A model generated the notes under the pieces. It was not told where the DNA came from, did not search any database, and saw nothing but the letters and a program-made list of their open reading frames with translations. Position numbers and translations under genes: made by a program. A DNA stretch of 64,000 bases. Origin: Micromonospora sp. WMMA1947. Its GTDB lineage: Bacteria; Actinomycetota; Actinomycetes; Mycobacteriales; Micromonosporaceae. The stretch is taken from assembly GCF_027497355.1 (NCBI RefSeq), contig NZ_CP114909.1, positions 682,001 to 746,000 on the forward strand. The letters run 5' to 3'. Positions 25,162 to 31,030 of this stretch are shown piece by piece (within the stretch, counting starts at the first letter, position 1; each line of letters opens with the position of its first letter).

Positions 25162-26616
25162 GTGGGTCTGGATCCAGGACTGCGCCGGCTCGCGCTGGGC
25201 ACGCTGCTGGCCGCGTATCCGGGACCGGTCCCGCCGGACTGGGCGGTCGACCTGCTCGCCGACGGGCTCGCCGGGCACACCCTGTTCGGCACCAACATCC
25301 ACGACCCGGCCCAGGTGGCGGCATCCACGGCGGCGCTGCGCGCCGGGCGCCCCGACGTGATCGTCGCGATCGACGAGGAGGGCGGCGACGTCACCCGGCT
25401 GGCACACGCCACCGGCAGCCCGTACCCCGGCAACGCCGCGCTCGGCGCGGTGGACGACCCCGACCTCACCCGCCAGGTGTACGCGGCGATCGGCGCGGAA
25501 CTGACCGCGCTCGGCATCACCGTCGACCTCGCCCCCACCGTCGACGTGAACACCGCCGACGAGAACCCGGTGATCGGCACCCGCTCGTTCGGCGCGGACC
25601 CGAAGCGGGTCGCCGTCCACTCCGCCGCCGCCGTCACCGGCCTCCAGTCGACCGGTGTGGCCGCCTGCGCCAAGCACTTCCCCGGGCACGGCGCCACAGT
25701 CGCCGACTCCCACCACGAGCTGCCCACTGTCGACGTGCCGCCGGCCGTCCTGCGGGACCGCGACCTGCCGCCGTTCGCCGCCGTCGTCGACGCGGGCGTC
25801 CGCGCGGTGATGACCGCGCACATCCGGGTGCCGGCGCTGACCGGCGACGGTCCGGCCACGTTCAGCCGCGCGGTCCTGCACGACCTGCTGCGCGTCGAGT
25901 ACGGCTTCACCGGCGCGGTGATCACCGACGCGCTGGAGATGAAGGGCGCGGTGCTCGCCGCCGGCGGGGTCGGCGCGGGCGCGGTCCGGGCCCTGGCCGC
26001 CGGCGCGGACCTGCTCTGCATCGGCGCCCGGGTGGACGCCGAGCTGGTCGAGTCGGTCGCCGCCGAGATCGTCGCGGCGATCGCCGACGGCCGGCTGGCG
26101 CGTGAGCGGGTCGAGGAGGCGGCCGGCCGGACCGCCGCGCTCGCCGCCGCCACCGGCCCCGCCGACGCCCCGCCGCCGGCCGCCGACGGCCTCGGTTACG
26201 CCGCCGCACTGCGGGCGGTACGCGTCGAGGGCGACCTCACCCGCGACACCGCCCCCCTGGTGGTGCAGGTGCACGCCACCTCCACCATCGCCGAGGGGCG
26301 GGTGCCGTGGGGGCTCGGCCCACACCTGGCCGCCGGGATCGAGCAGGCCCGCGCGGCGGCGGGCGAGACCGACCCGGAGCAGGTGCGGCGGCTCGCCGGG
26401 GACCGGCCGGTCGTGCTGGTCGGCCGGCACCTGCACCGGCTGCCCGGCGCGCGTGAGCTGGTCGAGGCGCTGGCCGCCACGCATCGGGTAGCGGTGGTCG
26501 AGATGGGCTGGCCGGGCGCGTGGCGGCCGGCGGGCGCGGTCGCGTTCGTCGCCACCCACGGCGCCAGTCACGCCAACGGCCGCGCCGCCGCCGAGGTGCT
26601 CGGCCTGACCGCCTGA
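25162..26616 (+). CDS. Glycoside hydrolase family 3, NagZ-like beta-N-acetylhexosaminidase
   Basis: 484 residues: a GH3 TIM barrel (about 1-330) and a C-terminal flavodoxin-like part. The barrel has the NagZ loop KHFPGHGATVADSHHELPTV, whose Asp-His pair acts as general acid/base in NagZ enzymes, and the nucleophile Asp in AVITDALEMKGAV. IDEEGGDVTRL is the substrate-binding strand. NagZ removes N-acetylglucosamine from peptidoglycan fragments during wall recycling. No signal peptide is seen, so it acts in the cytoplasm, which fits recycling. GTG 25162 has AAGGGG upstream. The divergent ROK repressor probably controls it. Confidence 0.87.
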   Translation: MGLDPGLRRLALGTLLAAYPGPVPPDWAVDLLADGLAGHTLFGTNIHDPAQVAASTAALRAGRPDVIVAIDEEGGDVTRLAHATGSPYPGNAALGAVDDPDLTRQVYAAIGAELTALGITVDLAPTVDVNTADENPVIGTRSFGADPKRVAVHSAAAVTGLQSTGVAACAKHFPGHGATVADSHHELPTVDVPPAVLRDRDLPPFAAVVDAGVRAVMTAHIRVPALTGDGPATFSRAVLHDLLRVEYGFTGAVITDALEMKGAVLAAGGVGAGAVRALAAGADLLCIGARVDAELVESVAAEIVAAIADGRLARERVEEAAGRTAALAAATGPADAPPPAADGLGYAAALRAVRVEGDLTRDTAPLVVQVHATSTIAEGRVPWGLGPHLAAGIEQARAAAGETDPEQVRRLAGDRPVVLVGRHLHRLPGARELVEALAATHRVAVVEMGWPGAWRPAGAVAFVATHGASHANGRAAAEVLGLTA

Positions 26617-26630
26617 CCCGCGCCCCCACC

Positions 26631-26658
26631 GGCCCGTCGCCCGGAAGGGCGGCGGGCC
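26631..26658 (+). terminator. Hairpin after GH3 gene
   Basis: 12-bp stem with one G-T pair and a GGAA loop (26631-26642 with 26647-26658), directly before the first TTGAAC operator. Confidence 0.55.
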
Positions 26659-26664
26659 GCGCTC

Positions 26665-26678
26665 TTGAACACGTTCAA
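26665..26678. promoter_or_regulatory. TTGAAC-N2-GTTCAA operator, copy 1
   Basis: TTGAACACGTTCAA, 6-bp perfect arms around AC. An identical 14-mer lies 44 bp downstream, and both are upstream of an operon whose third gene encodes a TetR-type repressor, its likely ligand. Confidence 0.65.
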
Positions 26679-26708
26679 AATCTGTCGTACGCTCAGCGTG
26701 CCCTTGAT

Positions 26709-26722
26709 TTGAACACGTTCAA
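26709..26722. promoter_or_regulatory. TTGAAC-N2-GTTCAA operator, copy 2
   Basis: Exact second copy of TTGAACACGTTCAA, ending 14 bp before the start codon of the membrane protein gene, where a bound repressor would cover the transcription start or ribosome binding site. Confidence 0.65.
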
Positions 26723-26736
26723 GAGAGGCGACGGGG

Positions 26737-27174
26737 ATGGACGTGAAGGTCTGGATGTACCTGGCCTACCTCGCGGTCAGCATCGGTCTGACCATCTGGG
26801 TGGCGCGGGCACTGTCCCGCAACGGGATGGTTTTCCTGGAGGACGTGTTCGCCGACAGCCGCCTGGCCGGGGCGGTGAACAGCCTGCTGGTGGTCGGCTT
26901 CTACCTGCTCAACCTCGGCTACGTTACGGTGGCGATGAAGGAGTCCGATCCGGTCGGCGACACCAGCCAGGCGCTGGAGCAGCTCTCCATGAAGGTGGGA
27001 TTCGTCCTGCTGGTGCTCGGCGCGCTGCACTTCTTCAACGTCTTCGCGCTCGGCCGCTACCGGCGCGGTCGGCTGCGGCAGCAGGCGACCCACCCGCCCC
27101 TGCCGCCGGTGCGAATGCTCCCGCCGCAGGGCGGACCGGTACCGGCGGCGGGCCCGAACCCGCCGGCCCGGTGA
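26737..27174 (+). CDS. Small multi-span membrane protein, first gene of TetR operon
   Basis: 145 residues, not recognised. Three or four membrane spans: about 6-26, 43-66 (LLVVGFYLLNLGYVTVAMKE) and 84-104 (MKVGFVLLVLGALHFFNVFA); the tail is a Pro-rich, basic cytoplasmic stretch. The last span carries HFFN, and the second has polar Asn/Tyr residues. GAGAGG is upstream of ATG 26737. Its stop overlaps the DCC gene by four bases, and both are under two TTGAAC operators. The context suggests a membrane stress or redox function controlled by the TetR protein of the same operon. Confidence 0.75.
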   Translation: MDVKVWMYLAYLAVSIGLTIWVARALSRNGMVFLEDVFADSRLAGAVNSLLVVGFYLLNLGYVTVAMKESDPVGDTSQALEQLSMKVGFVLLVLGALHFFNVFALGRYRRGRLRQQATHPPLPPVRMLPPQGGPVPAAGPNPPAR

Positions 27175-27653
27175 CGTCCGCCCCGGGCGGGCACCGGCAG
27201 GATCCCACCGGGCACGGGGCCGGTGGGATCCGCGGGTTCACCGTCCTGTTCGACGCGGACTGCCCGATGTGCCGGGCCGCCCGGCGCTGGCTCGCCTCGC
27301 GCGCCCAGCTCGTACCCCTGGAGTTCGTGCCGGCCGGGTCCGCCGAGGCCCGGCGGCGCTTCCCCGAGCTGGACCACGACGCCACGTTGCGCGACCTGAC
27401 GGTGGTGGCCGACACCGGTGCGGTCTACCGCGGCGACGGCGCCTGGTTCGCCTGCCTGTGGGCGCTGGCCGAGCATCGCGGCACGGCCGAGCGGCTGGCC
27501 CGTCCGCACCTGCTGCCGCTGGCCCGCAAGGTGGTCGCGGCGGCGTCGGCGGTCCGCGAACGGATCCGGGAACCGGGATACGGTGACGACGATGACCGAG
27601 CAGAGTGCGCCGACGACCGCTGCGGGTGGGCAGGGCACGACGACCCGGGGTGA
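27171..27653 (+). CDS. DCC family (DUF393) thiol-disulfide oxidoreductase
   Basis: 160 residues. The name-giving motif is FTVLFDADCPMCRAARRWLA: D-x-D-C-P-x-C holds a CxxC pair as in thioredoxin-like proteins. YRGDGAWFACLWAL and the LLPLARKVVAAA stretch are also typical. The last ~20 residues (Asp/Gly-rich with two Cys) are unusual and overlap the start of the TetR gene. GTG 27171 gives the GTGA overlap with the membrane protein gene. DUF393 proteins are thought to be redox proteins but few have known substrates. Confidence 0.83.
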   Translation: MTSAPGGHRQDPTGHGAGGIRGFTVLFDADCPMCRAARRWLASRAQLVPLEFVPAGSAEARRRFPELDHDATLRDLTVVADTGAVYRGDGAWFACLWALAEHRGTAERLARPHLLPLARKVVAAASAVRERIREPGYGDDDDRAECADDRCGWAGHDDPG

Positions 27654-28293
27654 GCAGACCCGCCAGCTGATCCTGGACACCGCGATGCGGCTGTTCCGCG
27701 AGCGCGGGTACGCGCGCACGACGATGCGCGCGGTCGCCCAGGAGGCCGGCGTGGCGGTGGGCAACGCCTACTACTACTTCGGTTCCAAGGAACACCTGGT
27801 CCAGGAGTTCTACGCGGGCACCCAGCGCGAGCACCGGGCGGCGGCCGACACGGTGCTCGCCCGGGAACGCGACTTCGGCCCGCGACTGGCCGGGGTGCTG
27901 CATGCGGGCATCGACGTGCTGAGCCCGTACCACGCGTTCGCCGGTGCCTTCTTCAAGACGGCGGCCGAGCCGACCTCGCCGCTGAGCCCGTTCTCCGCCG
28001 AGTCGTCGGAGCCCCGGGACATGTCGATCGCGCTGTTCCGCGAGGCCCTGACCGGGTCCACCGTCAAGCTCGACGACGAGCTGCGCGAGGCACTGCCCGA
28101 GCTGCTCTGGCTCGGCTACATGGGCGTGGTGCTCTACTGGGTGCACGACCGCTCGGACGGTCAGGTCAAGACCCGGCAGCTGATCGACGGCGTGGTGCCG
28201 CTGGTGGACCGGCTGGTGGGGCTGTCCCGGCTGCGCGTGCTGCGGCCCGTCACCCGTCAGGCACTCGCCCTGATCCACACGCTGCGTCACTGA
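27592..28293 (+). CDS. TetR-family transcriptional regulator
   Basis: 233 residues. N-terminal HTH: TRQLILDTAMRLFRERGYAR, TTMRAVAQEAGVAVGNAYYY, FGSKEHLVQEFYA, the textbook TetR pattern. The C-terminal ligand and dimer domain is helical and belongs to a group with a conserved WLGYMGVVLYWVHDRS segment. It starts inside the DCC gene (62-bp overlap) at ATG 27592 (GTG 27583 also possible), so all three genes share a message. The twin TTGAACACGTTCAA sites before the operon are its most likely targets, giving autoregulation. Confidence 0.88.
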   Translation: MTEQSAPTTAAGGQGTTTRGEQTRQLILDTAMRLFRERGYARTTMRAVAQEAGVAVGNAYYYFGSKEHLVQEFYAGTQREHRAAADTVLARERDFGPRLAGVLHAGIDVLSPYHAFAGAFFKTAAEPTSPLSPFSAESSEPRDMSIALFREALTGSTVKLDDELREALPELLWLGYMGVVLYWVHDRSDGQVKTRQLIDGVVPLVDRLVGLSRLRVLRPVTRQALALIHTLRH

Positions 28294-28416
28294 CCTCGTC
28301 GGCCCGGTTACGGGCGATTCCGCAGGTGAGAGTCCGTAACCGGACAGCGGCGCACCTCTTGTTCACCAGCGGCACTAACACATAGCGTTACCGATGTCGG
28401 GGCCCGGGGGAGAGCC

Positions 28417-28452
28417 GCGGACCGTGGATCCGGCCCGGGATCCACGGTCCGC
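28417..28452. terminator. Bidirectional terminator hairpin
   Basis: Perfect 15-bp stem (28417-28431 with 28438-28452) and 6-base loop between the TetR operon and the convergent acetyltransferase gene. Confidence 0.75.
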
Positions 28453-28476
28453 GCCAACCCGGAACTTCAGCCCGGG

Positions 28477-29151
28477 TCAGCGGGGGAACACGCCGAACGC
28501 GGTGAGGCCCCGATCCGAGAACCCGGCCGCGTCGGCCACCCGAGCCGACGCGGCGTTGCCGGGGTCGTGCAGGTAGGTGGGGATCGCTCCCTCGTCCAGC
28601 ACCCGGCGGGCCGCCTGTGCGACCAGCCGCCGGGCCAGGCCGCGCCCGCGCGCCGTCGGCACCGTGCCCACCGCCAGCTCGTGCCCGTACGCGTCGTGCC
28701 GCTTGATCCCCACGCCGGCCCGGTACGCGCCGTCGGCACCCCGGACCACGAGCACGTCCCTGTCGAACAGCCGCAGCCACGGCGGCAGTCCGGGCAGTGT
28801 GGGCGGCACCCACTCCCCCACCTCGGGCAGCGGCGCCGGGTGGGTGCACCAGCGGAAGACCGAGGTGTGCGCGGTGAACTCGGGCGCGCCGACCACACCC
28901 GGCAGGGCGGGCAGCCACTCGCCGAGCGGCCGGTCCCGTACCAGCGCCCGGACCGCCTCGACCCGGTCGGTGGCCACCGAGAGGACGGTGCTGCCGCCCG
29001 CCGTCACCGCGACGGCCGGGCGCAGCCGTCCGTCCCAGGCCGGACGGGCGCGGCGGTGGGACCGGACCACGTGCAGCCCGGGGCCCGCCGGCCACTGTCC
29101 CAACCAGGTCGCCAGATGGAGGAAGACCCGCCGGTCGAGCATGGTGATCAT
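28477..29151 (-). CDS. GNAT-family N-acetyltransferase
   Basis: 224 residues. The C-terminal half is a GNAT domain: AYRAGVGIKRHDAYGHELAV, then the acetyl-CoA binding loop in VGTVPTARGRGLARRLVAQA (R-G-R-G-L-A) and VADAAGFSDRGLTAFGVF as the closing strands. The N-terminal half is a separate domain of unknown role, in keeping with a family of two-domain actinobacterial acetyltransferases. ATG 29151 is used; ATG 29142 is an alternative. Substrate unknown. Confidence 0.8.
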   Translation of the reverse strand: MITMLDRRVFLHLATWLGQWPAGPGLHVVRSHRRARPAWDGRLRPAVAVTAGGSTVLSVATDRVEAVRALVRDRPLGEWLPALPGVVGAPEFTAHTSVFRWCTHPAPLPEVGEWVPPTLPGLPPWLRLFDRDVLVVRGADGAYRAGVGIKRHDAYGHELAVGTVPTARGRGLARRLVAQAARRVLDEGAIPTYLHDPGNAASARVADAAGFSDRGLTAFGVFPR

Positions 29152-29372
29152 GGTACGCCGTGACGCCGGCCCCGTGCCCGGGGAATTCAGCGATCGCGCC
29201 GGGGTTGAGACGCGCCGGCGACGGGTAGAGGGTCGGCACGCCAGCGACGGACGCCGATCCCTGCTTCCGCCACCGGCCGCAGGAAGTCCGGCGCTTCACG
29301 GAACCGGAGGCATCGACCCTGCGTCATATTCATTTTCATACATGGACAAGTTTCTCTGGGACGGTAGTGGTC

Positions 29373-29558
29373 ATGCCTCACGAACCGAATGACCGATTCC
29401 AGCAGGACGCGGAGCGCGGCTGGCGGGCCGCCGCAGACGCCGGGCGGTTCCCGGCGCAGCCGGCGTACCGCGAGGTGCGCGACCGGGCGCTCTCCTGGGC
29501 CGAACTGAACGCGCAGCCGGCCGGCACCGCCGCCTGGCGTGGCCTCACGCCGCTCTGA
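29373..29558 (+). CDS. Small hypothetical protein
   Basis: 61 residues, hydrophilic, no Cys, no membrane segment. It has two likely helices (PNDRFQQDAERGWRAAADAG and YREVRDRALSWAELNAQ). It starts at ATG 29373 (GTG 29367 also in frame) just after a rare AT-rich patch that may hold its promoter. Coding bias fits a real gene but the function is unknown. Confidence 0.5.
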   Translation: MPHEPNDRFQQDAERGWRAAADAGRFPAQPAYREVRDRALSWAELNAQPAGTAAWRGLTPL

Positions 29559-29666
29559 GAGGGCGGGGGACGACACACCGGCCGGGCGGGCGTACCGGCC
29601 TTCGCACACCTGTGCGGTAGCGTCTTGTGGTCCGATTTCCGGCCTACGACAGGAGAAGCTCCGCGC

Positions 29667-30185
29667 ATGGGCAAGAAGACGATCCACGTCTCCGACTTCA
29701 CCGGTCAGGTGCTCAGCCCCGACGACGAGGTGGTCAAGGTCGTCGTCCTGGAGCACCCGGACCTGGTCGCCGGCCCCGTGCAGCTGGACGCCACCCCGGT
29801 CGAGGTGGAGAGCATCGACGACGCGGCGCTCGACGTCGCGGTGGTGGAGATCCACGACCGGCACGGCCACGGTGAGCCGCGCCGGGTCGTGCTGACCGCC
29901 AGCGAGTTCGACGCGATGGCGACCGACGTGCCGATGGCGCAACTGCTGCGTACCGCCGAGCGGGTCAAGCCACCAAAGGCCCGCCGCGCGACCGAGAAGA
30001 TCGACTACGGCACCATCGAGCACGCCGGCCGCCCGCACCGCGGCCGGGTCACCGAGGAGGAGGCCCGGCTGGTCCGGGAACACCTCGACGAGGTCAACAA
30101 GCGCCTGGCCGACGCCGGCATCCGCCAGGTCGACCCCGCCGACCCGGAGCACGCCGCCCGATACGGATTCCCCGCCGCCGACTGA
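29667..30185 (+). CDS. Hypothetical protein, 172 residues
   Basis: Not recognised. Strand-rich N-terminal half (MGKKTIHVSDFTGQVL; EVVKVVVLEHPDLVAGPVQL; AALDVAVVEIHDRHG) with a central RRVVLTASEFDAMATD, followed by a basic linker (KPPKARRATEKIDYGTIE) and a helical, charged tail with TEEEARLVREHLDEVNKRLA. The basic linker between two small domains recalls some nucleoid-linked proteins, but no AT-hook or Lsr2 core is seen. AGGAG stands before ATG 29667. A hairpin follows the stop. Confidence 0.65.
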   Translation: MGKKTIHVSDFTGQVLSPDDEVVKVVVLEHPDLVAGPVQLDATPVEVESIDDAALDVAVVEIHDRHGHGEPRRVVLTASEFDAMATDVPMAQLLRTAERVKPPKARRATEKIDYGTIEHAGRPHRGRVTEEEARLVREHLDEVNKRLADAGIRQVDPADPEHAARYGFPAAD

Positions 30186-30194
30186 CACCCGAAT

Positions 30195-30227
30195 GCCGGG
30201 CACGCGCCCCCGTGACGCGTGCCCGGC
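30195..30227. terminator. Bidirectional terminator hairpin
   Basis: Perfect 12-bp stem (30195-30206 with 30216-30227) and 9-base loop between two convergent genes. Confidence 0.7.
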
Positions 30228-30233
30228 GTGGTG

Positions 30234-30971
30234 TCAGGCGCCTTTCCGGGTGATCTCGGCCAGCGCCGCCTCGAACGCCGACTCCAGCGCGTCCTTCTGC
30301 AGCCCGAGGCCGCTCAACACACCGTCACCGCCCTCCTCCTCCAGCAGGGCGAGCAGGATGTGCTCCGTACCGATGTAGTTGTGTCCCATCCGCAGCGCCT
30401 CCCGGAACGTCAGCTCCAGGACCTTCTTGGCCCGCGCGTCGTAGGGGATCAGGTCCGGGACCTGGCCGGCCGCCGCCGGCAGCGTCGCGGTGACGACCTC
30501 CCGCAGCCGTTCCAGGGGTACGCCCTGAGCCACGATCGCGGCGGCGGCCAGCCCTTCCGGCTCGGCGAGCAGACCGAGCGCCACGTGCCCGGGGGTGATC
30601 TCGGCGTTGCCGGCGGTCCGCGCCTCCTCCTGAGAGGCCAGCACGACGTTGCGGGCGCGCGGGGTGAACCGGCCGAACCCGGAGTTCGGGTCGAGCGCGG
30701 CGGCGGTCTCCGCCTTGGCGGCGGAACGCTTCTGGGCGGCCTGCTTGGTCACGCCCATGCTGCGGCCGATCTCCGTCCATGAGGCGCCGGAGCGGCGCGC
30801 CTGGTCGACGAAGTGCCCGATCAGGTGGTCGGCGACGTCGCCCAGGTGGTCGGCGACGAGAACGGCGTCGGCCAGCTGGTCGAGCGCGTCGGTGTGTGCC
30901 TTCTTGATGCCGTCGATGAGGTCGTCGAGGCGTACCGGATGGGTCATCTTGTGCGGCTGAGTCTCCTCCAT
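30234..30971 (-). CDS. HTH regulator with Clp N-terminal domains
   Basis: 245 residues: an N-terminal helical part with a helix-turn-helix (about 60-82; GASWTEIGRSMGVTKQAAQK) and two Clp repeat modules (about 100-240; FTPRARNVVLASQEEARTAG, ITPGHVALGLLAEPEGLAAA and HNYIGTEHILLALLEEEGGD). Clp N-domains normally bind adaptors and substrates of ClpC/ClpA; here they are fused to DNA binding, with no ATPase. The gene seems leaderless: -35 TTGACG and -10 TATGGT with 18 bp between, six bases before ATG 30971. Two GTCAAC/GTTGAC palindromes cover this promoter, so self-repression is likely. ATG 30947 is an alternative start. Confidence 0.82.
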   Translation of the reverse strand: MEETQPHKMTHPVRLDDLIDGIKKAHTDALDQLADAVLVADHLGDVADHLIGHFVDQARRSGASWTEIGRSMGVTKQAAQKRSAAKAETAAALDPNSGFGRFTPRARNVVLASQEEARTAGNAEITPGHVALGLLAEPEGLAAAAIVAQGVPLERLREVVTATLPAAAGQVPDLIPYDARAKKVLELTFREALRMGHNYIGTEHILLALLEEEGGDGVLSGLGLQKDALESAFEAALAEITRKGA

Positions 30972-30973
30972 GC

Positions 30974-30990
30974 GTCAACCATAGGTTGAC
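30974..30990. promoter_or_regulatory. GTCAACC-ATA-GGTTGAC palindrome over -10
   Basis: 7-bp perfect arms with a 3-base centre; covers the proposed -10 (TATGGT, 30978-30983, minus strand) three bases from the start codon of the Clp-N regulator gene. Confidence 0.65.
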
Positions 30991-31001
30991 GACTGCGCTG
31001 T

Positions 31002-31007
31002 CGTCAA
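31002..31007 (-). promoter_or_regulatory. -35 element of leaderless promoter (Clp-N regulator)
   Basis: TTGACG on the minus strand, 18 bp from TATGGT at 30978-30983; the predicted transcript starts at the A of ATG 30971. Confidence 0.55.
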
Positions 31008-31019
31008 CCCGCAGTTGAC
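31003..31019. promoter_or_regulatory. GTCAAC-N5-GTTGAC palindrome over -35
   Basis: 6-bp perfect arms around CCGCA; overlaps the proposed -35. Its start is 29 bp from that of the first palindrome, close to three helical turns, which would let two dimers bind the same DNA face. Confidence 0.6.
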
Positions 31020-31030
31020 GCGCTCGACGT

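Noticed and set aside
29187..29339. 50-codon minus-strand frame starting ATGAAAATGAATATG
   Set aside because: No ribosome binding site or -10 at a suitable distance, and it covers the likely promoter of the small gene at 29373; its AT-rich start is more likely regulatory.
29667..30185. Lsr2-like nucleoid protein
   Set aside because: Short basic start and charged tail are suggestive, but no Lsr2 core or RGR AT-hook motif was found.
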